37,292 bases of DNA from JBEISR01 sp044337705 (GTDB lineage Bacteria > Planctomycetota > Planctomycetia > Pirellulales > Pirellulaceae), in the NCBI GenBank assembly GCA_044337705.1, contig JBIINB010000034.1, forward strand, positions 1-37,292, read 5' to 3'. A program made the translations under genes and the position numbers. The notes beneath the pieces were generated by a model that saw only the letters and a list, made by a program, of their open reading frames with translations, did not search any database and was not told the DNA's origin. Of this stretch, positions 8,396 through 17,106 are shown piece after piece (position 1 is the stretch's first letter; every line of letters starts with the position of its first letter).

Positions 8396-11300
8396 TCAGC
8401 GAACAACAGCGCCAGCGGCCGGCAATTCTGCGGCCGGCAATTCTGCGACCTGCGCCTGATCGGGCACATACCCCAGATAGCACATCAGATCCTTGATCTC
8501 TTCCGCCAGAAGTGCATCCAAGAGATTGGCAGGCATCAGGGAGGTTTTGCTGGTGCGTATCTCCTCGATGTCCTCTCCTGGTATCGTCACTTCACTCTGA
8601 TCGGCGCGACGCAGTTTCACACTTCCGTCCGGCAACTTGGTCAGCATGCCTGATTCCACCGTCCCATGGACGGTGAGAATGCGCTGCGCAACATACTGAT
8701 CGCTGATGACGTGCGAGGGATAAAGAATCGATTCAAGTGTCTCCTGGCGATGGAAACGCCGCGAGAGCGTCGTCAGATCAGGTCCGAGATTGCCACCTTG
8801 ACTTCCCATGCGATGGCAATCGGCGCACTTCGCCTTGGCGTACGCCAGTTTCCCCTTCTCACGGGAACCACTCTTTCCTTTTGGACCATTGAGATATTCC
8901 TCCACCAGTTCCATCGTCCATTTGCCGTCGGCACCCTCGCTGGGCAGTTCCGCCTGAGTGTGAGCCGGATGCTGTTCGTGGAACCAGCGTTGCCAGATCC
9001 CCAGATGACTATCGATGCTATTCGCTTCGTCCCGGAACGAGTTGCCGGTCCAGTGTTCCAGTAGGGCGATGGCGCTATTCGGATCCTCGCCATCGCGATG
9101 CATTCTCAAAGCGTGCAGGATGACTTGGCGAATCGCCTCGGGATCATCGGTGGCGGCTGGTACCGTCTTGAGTTGCGAGAGAATATCGGAAACCGCAAAG
9201 TCATCGAGAACGGGTAAGCTACGGATCAGGTAGTCCCAGTTCTCCCCGTCGGGCTGAAGTGAAAGTCCGATCGCAACCGCGGCTCGGCGATCAGGACTGC
9301 GTCGCCATACCTCGCGAAGATACGCCATCGATTCCTTGTCACCATGCTGAGCCAGGACGGCGGTGATGCCGGTCTTCAATCGCTTGTGTCGATCCGACTC
9401 CAATCCCGACTGATCGATAGCGGTGTCGATTTTCTTCAGCACATCGACATCCTCAGTGGAAAGCTGCTGCGGGAAGATTCGCAGACCAGCAAGCGCCGCA
9501 TTTGGCCACTGAACCCCTTCGGCGACGAAAACCCGCGCCTCTTCCACCGACATGTTCCGCGTAAGATCCGCGGTGGCATTCATGATGTAGAGGGGAAAAC
9601 TACTTCCCCCCGGTGCCTGCGTCGCTTCCTCCATGAACTTCATCAAAGAGAATAGCTCGGGGCTGGACCATTTGCGGTTCAGAAACGGCAAGTGCATTGC
9701 CAAATGGACTCGATCTTCCATCGGAGCGTTACTCTGCAGATAGGCAATGGCGCGATCCACCATGTCATCGCATCCTAGTGCCACTGCAAGTCGGATCAAT
9801 TCCCGATTGATGATCCCTTCTCCCGCAGGAAACTCTTCCGAGATCCTTTGACGCAGATGCGGGACCTGATCGCCCCGGATCCCGGTGCGATGCAGAGTCA
9901 CCTGAACCAGCCGCAGCAGGTCCAGGAAATCGCGGTCGCTGACGAATTCCTCAAGCGTCTCCTCCACAGCATGGATGACTCGCATGCCCTGACTTTCCGA
10001 CGCATCGATCGACATCAACGCCAGGCCACCTTGCACCAATAGACGTGGATCCTCACTTTGGATCAGTGATTCGATCCAGAGGGCCGGATCGATCGTTTCC
10101 AGAAGCCGCTTTGCAGCAAAGGCCAACCAACGGTCCTCACTGGCAAGAAGTGGCGCCAACTGTGCGGCATCAACCTGCACGCCTAGCCGCGCAAGTGATT
10201 CGCAGGCGGTGCGCTGCACCATGCGATCGCGATCGCGCAGCATCTCTTTGAGCCTCTTTGCGGCCAGATCACTGGTTGTCATCAGACCCAGCATCTGAGC
10301 ACATTTGTTGCGCAATTGCTCGTTGGGCGAGCGGGACAGTTCTATTAGAAGTTCGGCCGTGGGCGCAGGTCCCATCAACTGCATCAGCTCCAGAGCCCGA
10401 ATGCGATAGCGAGCTGGGTTCTCAGGGCTGTAGGCGACTCCAGCAACCGATTCATTCCAGGAGGCCCCCAACTCCTTCTTCAAAAGTGCCACATCTTGCC
10501 GAGCCCAGGCGGAAGCGAGTTGGGGTTGACGAATCGCCCTCGCGATTCCTGTCCCCAACTGCGACTGCTCCCGCGACGGTTCTCCCGTCCACCGAACCCG
10601 ATAGACCCCACCGTCGGTGCCACGGCCGCCGACGGTAAAATAAAGCAGCCCTTCGCGATCGACGTCCATGTCGGTGACATTGAGAGGCTGCCCCCGCACA
10701 AAAAGCTCCGCCTGTGCCTTATGGCCTGCCCCCTGCGGCTCCAGCTTGACCGACCAGATTTTCCCTTCCGACCAGTCAGCCAGGAACAGGTTGCGATGGT
10801 ACTTGGCAGGATAGGTGTAGTGATCGTAGACGATGGATCCTGTTGGGGAGCCACGGGCGGTATCGAGCACCGGGGGGATTCGATCAGGGTAGTATTCAGG
10901 CCACTGGGCCCAGCCGCTCCGCCACCCCAACTCCGCTCCCGATGTGATCTCAAAAAGCTGCGTCGGCCGATACCAGGTCATCCCCACGTCAGCCTCCATG
11001 TCGCTGTCGTGCAGCCAAAGGCTGCCGTCAGGATGGAAAGCCAGGTCATAGGCATTGCGGATGCCGCCAGCGACCAGCTCCACGTCATTGCCGGTCAAAT
11101 CGCACCGGATCACCGTGCCACCCGGAGCCCGTATCCCCTTGGCATGCCCACCTGGATCCTCATAGCGTGGCAGCAGAAGATCGCCTTCGTATGGATGGCG
11201 ATAAGGGCTCTTGCTGCTGATCTCCTGGCTTACCTTCACGTGGTTGCCGACTGCGACATAAAGAAGGCCGTCAGGACCAAGGGCGATTTGGTGAGCCCCA

Positions 11301-12271
11301 TGCTCGCCGGGTATCCCATCGAATCCGACCAGCCTCTTGGGTGATTCCAGCGTGCCATCCCGATCGCTATCAACTAGGCGATAGAGACCACTTCCTTCGG
11401 GTCCCTCGCCGGTGACATAGAGATCGCCGTTGAGCGGCAGGAGGCCCTGGACATTCTTGACCTGATCGCCGTACGTTCGCACCTTGTCGTGGCGACCGTC
11501 CTTGTCGCTATCGTAAATCAAAAGAAGTGGGCCGCCTTCCTGTGAGGCGATGATGTGGCCGAACTCGTTGAAGGCCATTGCGATCAGCGATCCGACCTCC
11601 TCATCACCAAGAATCTCCTCGACCTCGAAGCCTGGCTGTGTCTCCCAACGCCTTCCCTGACTGGCGACCGCGTCCTGGGATTCCTGGGGACGATCGAAAG
11701 GAGCGGTCTCTCCTAGCTTCCCAAGAACCGCCGACGCTTCCCATCGGGAATCATTGAAGGAAGTCATCTGCCAGCCATCGACGACGTCGGCGGTGCATTT
11801 CCAGGTCCCATCGGTAGCGATTGTCTGCCAGGGCCTCCCCTGCGGCTTGATCTGGACCTGAACAGCAACCCCTGCGGAATTTCCATCCCGATTTTCAACA
11901 CGCACAGCAATCACGTTGCGACCACGCGCAAACCACTGCGATGCATCATACTGATCCAGGTGATCCAGAGACTGGCCCTGCCCGACCTGGATGCCATTGA
12001 GATAAAGTTCGTAGCTGTCATCGGCGACAATCGTCACCCGCGCCTGTTCAATCGCCGGCAGCTGCAACGTCTTGCGAAAGCAGGCACTGCCCAGCGACAC
12101 GGCACCTGGAGGTGAGTCGGGGGTCCAGATCCACTGGGTTTCCTGAGCCCCTGCCACACCCGCCGTGAGCAGGCAAATCGACATGGCGAAGATGGCGAGA
12201 CCGGCCAGCCAGTGGCTCAGACGATCCCCCATGCGATCCACCATCCCGCGAAACGCAACAACGGCTGCCAT
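8396..12271 (-). CDS. PVC-type heme protein: galactose-binding-like, beta-propeller, HEAT, cytochrome c
   Basis: A 1291-residue exported protein. Parts seen in order: signal peptide (hydrophobic core about residues 22-42, ending near VAGAQ); a beta-sandwich of the kind found in front of glycosidases (about 45-185, with DDSYELYLNG); a six-bladed propeller resembling sugar/sorbosone dehydrogenases (about 210-570, with repeated DSDKDGRHD-type aspartate-rich turns); HEAT-like helical repeats (about 590-1120); and a C-terminal cytochrome c domain with CADCH at C1149/C1152/H1153 and a probable distal Met in TSLMPANLL. This is the planctomycete 'membrane-bound dehydrogenase / PVC heme-binding' architecture. 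Substrate and electron partner are unknown. Start ATG 12271 is chosen for its signal peptide; internal Met codons at residues 10 and 14 are alternatives. It is convergent with the DUF1501 gene, 38 bases away. Confidence 0.9.
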   Translation of the reverse strand: MAAVVAFRGMVDRMGDRLSHWLAGLAIFAMSICLLTAGVAGAQETQWIWTPDSPPGAVSLGSACFRKTLQLPAIEQARVTIVADDSYELYLNGIQVGQGQSLDHLDQYDASQWFARGRNVIAVRVENRDGNSAGVAVQVQIKPQGRPWQTIATDGTWKCTADVVDGWQMTSFNDSRWEASAVLGKLGETAPFDRPQESQDAVASQGRRWETQPGFEVEEILGDEEVGSLIAMAFNEFGHIIASQEGGPLLLIYDSDKDGRHDKVRTYGDQVKNVQGLLPLNGDLYVTGEGPEGSGLYRLVDSDRDGTLESPKRLVGFDGIPGEHGAHQIALGPDGLLYVAVGNHVKVSQEISSKSPYRHPYEGDLLLPRYEDPGGHAKGIRAPGGTVIRCDLTGNDVELVAGGIRNAYDLAFHPDGSLWLHDSDMEADVGMTWYRPTQLFEITSGAELGWRSGWAQWPEYYPDRIPPVLDTARGSPTGSIVYDHYTYPAKYHRNLFLADWSEGKIWSVKLEPQGAGHKAQAELFVRGQPLNVTDMDVDREGLLYFTVGGRGTDGGVYRVRWTGEPSREQSQLGTGIARAIRQPQLASAWARQDVALLKKELGASWNESVAGVAYSPENPARYRIRALELMQLMGPAPTAELLIELSRSPNEQLRNKCAQMLGLMTTSDLAAKRLKEMLRDRDRMVQRTACESLARLGVQVDAAQLAPLLASEDRWLAFAAKRLLETIDPALWIESLIQSEDPRLLVQGGLALMSIDASESQGMRVIHAVEETLEEFVSDRDFLDLLRLVQVTLHRTGIRGDQVPHLRQRISEEFPAGEGIINRELIRLAVALGCDDMVDRAIAYLQSNAPMEDRVHLAMHLPFLNRKWSSPELFSLMKFMEEATQAPGGSSFPLYIMNATADLTRNMSVEEARVFVAEGVQWPNAALAGLRIFPQQLSTEDVDVLKKIDTAIDQSGLESDRHKRLKTGITAVLAQHGDKESMAYLREVWRRSPDRRAAVAIGLSLQPDGENWDYLIRSLPVLDDFAVSDILSQLKTVPAATDDPEAIRQVILHALRMHRDGEDPNSAIALLEHWTGNSFRDEANSIDSHLGIWQRWFHEQHPAHTQAELPSEGADGKWTMELVEEYLNGPKGKSGSREKGKLAYAKAKCADCHRMGSQGGNLGPDLTTLSRRFHRQETLESILYPSHVISDQYVAQRILTVHGTVESGMLTKLPDGSVKLRRADQSEVTIPGEDIEEIRTSKTSLMPANLLDALLAEEIKDLMCYLGYVPDQAQVAELPAAELPAAGAVVR
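8415..8444. repeat. perfect 15-bp tandem duplication
   Basis: The unit GCGGCCGGCAATTCT occurs twice in direct succession (8415-8429 and 8430-8444). It lies in the extreme C-terminus of the minus-strand heme protein, where it encodes the doubled peptide AELPA-AELPA after the cytochrome domain. The length is a multiple of three, so the frame is kept. Probably a recent replication slippage in a non-essential tail. Confidence 0.9.
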
Positions 12272-12527
12272 GTCAGCGTCCCATCCTTAAATTGAATGCA
12301 GATCCAATAAGCCCCTGAAGGCCCTTCGGCGCCCCGGTGCCTGGCGGGTCTTAGCAAACCCAACTGGGCCGCCACAAGATCACTTCCTTCTTCCCTCAAC
12401 GGCGAACCAGCCAACCCACTTCCCCTCAAGACCTCTCGCCCGAAACTTTTGTCGAACGCTACAATGAGTAGTGAGAGAAACGCTCCAGTTTTCAGGATGC
12501 CCTATAGATCGTCTGCGGTGATGCGCT

Positions 12528-13043
12528 ATGAAATGCATGCATTGCGAGAAGCCTGCCACCTTCCACATCACCGAGTTGACCGACCCGCAAGGGCCGGTCA
12601 TCCTGCACCTGTGCGAGGATCACGCCCGGGAATTCCTCGCCGGTGGCGAGGGAACCGCAGCCCCACCTTCTCTCGCTCAGATGGTTGCGCAACAACTGCA
12701 ATGGGAGCCGGAACTTGAGGAACTGGAGGAAACCGATCGCAAAGAATGCCCTGTGTGCGGGATGACGTTCGCTGATTTCCGAAAAAGCGGACGTTTGGGG
12801 TGCCCCTACGACTACACTCATTTTCGAGAACAATTGGAACCATTGTTGACCAACATCCATGGTGCTTCCGGGCATCGCGGGCGAAAGCCGAATCGAGCCG
12901 GCATATCGCCGGAGGATCAGCAGGCATTGATCCAACTGCGGCGACAGATGCAGCAGGCGATCGATCAGGAGGATTACGAACAAGCCAGTCAACTTCGAGA
13001 CCAGATCAAAGGGCTTGAGGAGAAACAACAGAGTTCCCAATGA
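12528..13043 (+). CDS. mcsA: McsA-like zinc-finger/UVR protein, activator of McsB
   Basis: 171 residues. McsA in Firmicutes binds zinc and activates the protein arginine kinase McsB. Visible here: an N-terminal CMHC (residues 3-6) paired with a downstream LCEDH; a second metal site with CPVC (about 74-77) and a following GCPYDY; and a C-terminal UVR motif (about 125-165, LRRQMQQAIDQEDYEQASQLRD), the helical hairpin also found in UvrB/UvrC and ClpC. The length matches the McsA family. Start ATG 12528 puts the first zinc ligand at residue 3, as usual; no strong ribosome binding site precedes it. The mcsB gene follows 183 bases downstream on the same strand, which supports the call. No ctsR or clpC gene lies next to it, unlike the Bacillus operon. 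Confidence 0.88.
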   Translation: MKCMHCEKPATFHITELTDPQGPVILHLCEDHAREFLAGGEGTAAPPSLAQMVAQQLQWEPELEELEETDRKECPVCGMTFADFRKSGRLGCPYDYTHFREQLEPLLTNIHGASGHRGRKPNRAGISPEDQQALIQLRRQMQQAIDQEDYEQASQLRDQIKGLEEKQQSSQ

Positions 13044-13226
13044 GTTGAACCAGTCAGTTGCCTCTGTTCGATGCTTTGCGTAGCTGGGAGGCAGAATCGC
13101 CAATCGCCAACACGTACCACCTAGTCCAGCTTCGGAAGCCGAAAGATTGTCCACCTTCGCCTCGCCACTCCAAGAGGTATCCTTTCATCGTAGATCGACG
13201 AACGATGTCGACCAAAAGGGGAATTT

Positions 13227-14315
13227 GTGAATCTTGACGACCTAGTCAACACCACAGGGTCTTGGTGGTCGGGCCAGGGAAACCAGTCCGACATCGTCGT
13301 CAGTGTGCGAGCACGGCTGGCGCGGAACCTCGCCGACTTTCCCTTCATCCGCCGTTGCTCCGACGCCGACCGCGATGCAATCTGCCGCCAAGTCCGGTCG
13401 GTCGGAGAAAAGCTGACCGAACCCTGCCGATTTTCATTTCTCGATATCGCTCCGATGTCGGCTCTCGACAGGCAGTTTTTGATGGAGCGACAGTGGATCA
13501 GTCGCGAACTGAGTGAGGGAAGCGGGGCCAGGGGATTGCTTGCCGGTTCCGATGATCGCTACAGCGTCATGATCAATGAGGAAGACCATATCCGCCTGCA
13601 AGTGCTCCTCCCGGGACTTCAATTGGAGGAAGCCTGGGAGCACGCCAAATCGCTCGACCAACATCTGGAAACTCATCTTCGCTTTGCATTCCACCCCGAC
13701 TTCGGCTATCTGACCGCCTGCCCCACCAACGCAGGCACTGGGTTGCGATTGAGTGTCATGATGCATCTGCCGGCGCTGGTGATCACCAAGCAGATGGAGA
13801 AGGTCTTTCGCAGCATGCAAAAGATCTCCATTGCGGTGCGAGGGTTCTTCGGAGAAGGCTCGCAATTCATGGGAGACTTCTACCAGATCAGCAATCAAGT
13901 CACTCTGGGACAGACGGAAGAAGAGTTGATCGGTCGTGTGCAGGAAATCATTCCAAGACTGCTCGAATACGAACGGATGGCAAGGGATTTCCTTGTAAAG
14001 GAACATGCCCAGGATCTAGGAGATCAAATCAGTCGTGGCCTTGGAATACTCAAGACCGCGAAGAAAATCACCAGCGAAGAAGCGATGGACCATCTCTCCA
14101 AGGTGCGCCTGGGAATCAGCCTGGGGTGGATCGATCCGGTCCCAATAGCCACCGTCCATCGACTGATCATCCAAACCCAACCTGCCCATCTGCAAAAGCG
14201 ACATGGAGGCACTATGACACCCTCCGAAAGGAATATCGAACGAGCCAGATGGCTGCAAAGCGAATTCAGCCACTACGGCGACTCACACCGCAGTGGTCCC
14301 GAAACAATCCCTTGA
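13227..14315 (+). CDS. mcsB: protein arginine kinase McsB
   Basis: ATP:guanido phosphotransferase family, 362 residues, the usual McsB length. McsB phosphorylates arginine side chains and in Firmicutes marks proteins for ClpCP degradation. Seen in sequence: the nucleotide-binding segment DIVVSVRARLARNL near the N-terminus (arginines that contact ATP), the RLQVLLPGLQL segment, and the catalytic-loop signature CPTNAGTGLR with the cysteine at residue 165. There is no N-terminal creatine-kinase substrate domain, which separates McsB from metazoan arginine kinases. The start is GTG 13227, preceded by AAGGGG (about 13217-13222) at good spacing. It probably acts with the McsA-like protein just upstream. 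The target is unknown here; CtsR is not encoded nearby. Confidence 0.93.
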   Translation: MNLDDLVNTTGSWWSGQGNQSDIVVSVRARLARNLADFPFIRRCSDADRDAICRQVRSVGEKLTEPCRFSFLDIAPMSALDRQFLMERQWISRELSEGSGARGLLAGSDDRYSVMINEEDHIRLQVLLPGLQLEEAWEHAKSLDQHLETHLRFAFHPDFGYLTACPTNAGTGLRLSVMMHLPALVITKQMEKVFRSMQKISIAVRGFFGEGSQFMGDFYQISNQVTLGQTEEELIGRVQEIIPRLLEYERMARDFLVKEHAQDLGDQISRGLGILKTAKKITSEEAMDHLSKVRLGISLGWIDPVPIATVHRLIIQTQPAHLQKRHGGTMTPSERNIERARWLQSEFSHYGDSHRSGPETIP

Positions 14316-14425
14316 GGATACCGAGACAATATTCTAATTTCTGTCGGAATATCCTGGCGGCCCCACGCAATCCTACGGCCCTGTCCAGTCGACTCCTTCT
14401 CGGGTTGGCCTCTTGCATGTCCCGG

Positions 14426-16444
14426 TCAGATTGACTTTGGTGACAAAATCGATCGGTCCGAAATACCGGCGGTAGAGGATGCCAAGGAACTGGAAGCATC
14501 GACCCTGTCGGTATTGCCAGGATCCGGCAAGTCGCTGTGCCACTGCAAAACCAGCGCCGCCAGCGGTGGGACAGTCAGATCGAGCAGTGCGTGGCCATCG
14601 CCGCCGGTGGGTTGCGCCAGCCCGCTGGTCGCATTTCCGACGTTCGATCCACCGTAGTACTCGGAATCGGTATTGAGCAACTCCCGATAGACTCCAGGGC
14701 GAGGAACGGGCAACTGCCGACGACGAACCACTGGCGTGAAGTTGCAGACTACCAGTAACGGCTCCTCCCCCTCGTCAGCTCGCCGTAGATAGCTCACCAG
14801 ACTCTCCTGCCGATCGCTGCAGTCTACCCACTGAAATCCCTCTGGGGCGTAGTCGTAACGACTCAACTGCGGGTACTTGGCAAGCAACCGGTTCAGGTCG
14901 CAAACCAGTCGCTGGATGCCTCGGTGCGGCTCCCACTGCAGCAAGTCCCACTCCAGCGATCGGCTCTCGCTCCACTCGTTCCAACCTGCCAGTTCATTGC
15001 CCATGAAAAGCAGTTTCTTTCCGGGATGGGTCCACTGGTACGCCAGCAGCAACCGCAGGTTGGCGAATTTCTGCCATCGATCGCCAGGCATCTGCGCCAA
15101 CAAGGTTCCTTTCCCGTGCACCACCTCATCATGAGAAAAGGGAAGCAGAAACCTTTCGCTGTGGTGGTACATCATGGAAAAGGTCAGCGAGTCATGATGA
15201 AACCGCCGATGAATCGGATCCTTTCGAAAATAGGAAAGGGTGTCATTCATCCATCCCATGTTCCATTTCAATCCGAATCCCAATCCGCCTTGTTCGACCG
15301 GTCGCGTCACTCCCGGCCATGCTGTCGACTCCTCTGCAATGGTCAGAACTCCTGGATGCCGAGCCGCTACGACGCTGTTGAGCTTCTTCAGGAAAGCAAT
15401 CGCCTCCAGGTTCTCACGGCCACCATGCCTATTCGCAATCCACTCGCCCGGCTGCCTGGAATAGTCGAGGTAGAGCATCGAAGCAACAGCATCGACGCGA
15501 AGTCCATCGACATGGAACTGCTCCATCCAGTAAAGAGCATTGGCGATCAGAAAATTGCATACCTCGTTGCGCCCGTAGTTGAAGATCAAAGTTCCCCAAT
15601 CAGGATGCTCCCCCTGACGCGGATCCTCATGCTCGTAAAGCGCCGTTCCGTCAAATCGCCGCAGTCCATGACCATCGCGAGGGAAATGCGCTGGCACCCA
15701 GTCGATCAACACACCGATCCCATTGCGGTGGCAATGATCGACGAACTGCTTGAACTGCTGCGGCGTCCCGTATCGGCTTGTGGGACTGTAATAGCCAGTA
15801 GTCTGATATCCCCAGGATCCCGTAAAGGGATGCTCACTGATCGGCAACAGCTCCAGGTGCGTAAACCCCATCTCCAGACAGTACGCGACCAGTCTCTCCG
15901 CCAGCGTCGGGTAATCCAGCCATCCGGAGGGTCGCCCCTGCTCCTGCTGCCAGCTACCCAAATGCACCTCGTAGATAGACATGGGACGATCCAATCCCTG
16001 CCGCCCCACCCGTCGCTCCATCCACTCCTCATCCTGCCATGCGAAGGGCTGCAACCCCTCGACGATCGATGCCGTACCAGGAGGCAATTCGGATGCAAAA
16101 GCCATCGGATCTGCCTTGTCGAGCAACTGGCCACTGGGAGCTTGAATCCGGTACTTGTAGCGATCGCCCCGGCTAGCCTCCGGAACGATCCCCCACCAGA
16201 CTCCGGTCGATCCGACGGGCTGAAGCGTGGCGTGCTCTCCGGTCCATCGATTGAAGTCTCCAATCACCTGAACCGACTTGGCGTTGGGTGCCCAGACCCC
16301 GAAAACCACTCCCTTCCCGGAAAGGGAGCACTCAGGACTCTCCAACGGATGGGCCCCTAGCTTTCCGTAAAGATCCCAATGCTCCCCTTTGCCGAAAAGA
16401 AACTGATCGAACGAAGTCAGTGGCATCCGCTTCCCGTCGGTCAT
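14426..16444 (-). CDS. glgB: 1,4-alpha-glucan branching enzyme GlgB
   Basis: Glycoside hydrolase family 13 enzyme that introduces alpha-1,6 branches in glycogen, in the cytoplasm; 672 residues from ATG 16444. A GTG at 16468 opens the same frame, but GGAAGGGAG, a good ribosome binding site, lies between the two, so I prefer the ATG. Parts: N-terminal CBM48 immunoglobulin-like domain (about 25-130, with VFGVWAPNAKSVQVIGDFN); GH13 barrel with SIYEVHLGSW, HLELLPISEHPFTGSWGYQ, the nucleophile segment DGLRVDAVASM (Asp near residue 318), the acid/base segment TIAEESTAWPG and SHDEVVHGKG; and a C-terminal beta domain ending near PPLAALVLQW. No other glycogen gene is adjacent. It converges with mcsB, 110 bases apart. 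Confidence 0.96.
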   Translation of the reverse strand: MTDGKRMPLTSFDQFLFGKGEHWDLYGKLGAHPLESPECSLSGKGVVFGVWAPNAKSVQVIGDFNRWTGEHATLQPVGSTGVWWGIVPEASRGDRYKYRIQAPSGQLLDKADPMAFASELPPGTASIVEGLQPFAWQDEEWMERRVGRQGLDRPMSIYEVHLGSWQQEQGRPSGWLDYPTLAERLVAYCLEMGFTHLELLPISEHPFTGSWGYQTTGYYSPTSRYGTPQQFKQFVDHCHRNGIGVLIDWVPAHFPRDGHGLRRFDGTALYEHEDPRQGEHPDWGTLIFNYGRNEVCNFLIANALYWMEQFHVDGLRVDAVASMLYLDYSRQPGEWIANRHGGRENLEAIAFLKKLNSVVAARHPGVLTIAEESTAWPGVTRPVEQGGLGFGLKWNMGWMNDTLSYFRKDPIHRRFHHDSLTFSMMYHHSERFLLPFSHDEVVHGKGTLLAQMPGDRWQKFANLRLLLAYQWTHPGKKLLFMGNELAGWNEWSESRSLEWDLLQWEPHRGIQRLVCDLNRLLAKYPQLSRYDYAPEGFQWVDCSDRQESLVSYLRRADEGEEPLLVVCNFTPVVRRRQLPVPRPGVYRELLNTDSEYYGGSNVGNATSGLAQPTGGDGHALLDLTVPPLAALVLQWHSDLPDPGNTDRVDASSSLASSTAGISDRSILSPKSI

Positions 16445-16906
16445 CGATCTCGCACTCCCTTCCAGCACTCAGCGAAGCGAAACTACTCTTCTTCCCGATC
16501 AACTAGGCGCTTCCGTCTTCCACTCGAGGACAGCCAGCCTCTCTGTCTCCAAAAGCGAGCCTCCACTTTCCCATCCGAAAGCAACCAATTCGAAATGCCT
16601 GTGTTGCCAGCCAACCTTAGACACTTTCCGATCCGGGATGCCCGCTTCAAGGGGTTCCATGCCGCGGGAAAAGCCGCACACGCCAACCCTGCCACTTTAG
16701 ACCGCCAATTTAGTTTCTTCCTCCGGCTCGCCGACGCCAGTGAAAAAACCAATCTTGCAGGGGGTTCAATGCGAAAAGGCGCCAGTTGGACCGAATCTTC
16801 CAGTCCGCCAGACAAACCAGCTCCCAAATGCCCTGGGCGGCGGAGACGTCGCCTCAGTATCTGCTATTTCTTTTCTCAAGGCCCCTCACCGCCCGACATC
16901 ACTTGA

Positions 16907-16935
16907 TTGATTGGAAAGCACGCAGCCAATATACT
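16907..16935 (+). promoter_or_regulatory. sigma-70-type promoter for the isomerase-like gene
   Basis: TTGATT (16907-16912) and TATACT (16930-16935) are separated by exactly 17 bases, close to the -35/-10 consensus. A start near 16942 would give a leader of about 165 bases before ATG 17107. A second TTGATT overlaps at 16903 but at a poor spacing of 21. Confidence 0.55.
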
Positions 16936-16954
16936 CCAGAGACGCGTGAGGACT

Positions 16955-16990
16955 TCGGGCATCGCTGCCCGAGAGGGGAAATCCTTCCCC
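16955..16990 (+). promoter_or_regulatory. two tandem tetraloop hairpins in the leader of the isomerase-like gene
   Basis: First hairpin: 16955-16961 pairs with 16966-16972 (7 perfect base pairs, loop TCGC). Second: 16975-16980 pairs with 16985-16990 (6 perfect pairs, loop ATCC). Only two bases separate them. They lie just after the predicted transcription start. No T-run follows, so they do not look like a terminator; RNA stabilisation or protein binding are possible. Confidence 0.4.
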
Positions 16991-17106
16991 GGCCGTGTTC
17001 TCAGCCCCTCCGCCGTCGATCGGTCTGGAGACTGCCAGTCGCTGTCGCCTGCACGCGTCCCACTTGGATTTGTTTATCGAACCGCGCCAGTCAAAGGTTT
17101 CTCTCC

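Larger units (their letters stand above)
16445..17106. other. intergenic region between divergent glgB and the isomerase-like gene
   Basis: 662 bases without a supported gene. An open frame from 16786 joins the isomerase gene but its first 107 codons have no protein-like character and lie upstream of a Tat signal peptide, so I read it as leader. The right part holds a promoter (16907-16935) and two short perfect hairpins (16955-16990), described separately. Nothing recognisable was seen in 16470-16900. Confidence 0.6.

Noticed and set aside
10496..11344. 282-codon open frame antisense to the large heme protein gene
   Set aside because: Mirror of a well-supported gene; no motif, no ribosome binding site.
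14325..14372. possible terminator between mcsB and glgB
   Set aside because: Short AT-rich complementary segments (ATATTC/GAATAT) exist but the loop is 12 bases and no T-run follows on either strand.
14924..16360. 478-codon open frame on the plus strand opposite glgB
   Set aside because: It lies fully antisense to a clear branching enzyme gene, its translation has no domain-like character, and such frames arise from codon bias in the coding strand.
16786..17106. N-terminal extension of the isomerase-like protein from base 16786
   Set aside because: It would bury a proper Tat signal peptide 107 residues inside the protein and would start upstream of the promoter at 16907-16935.
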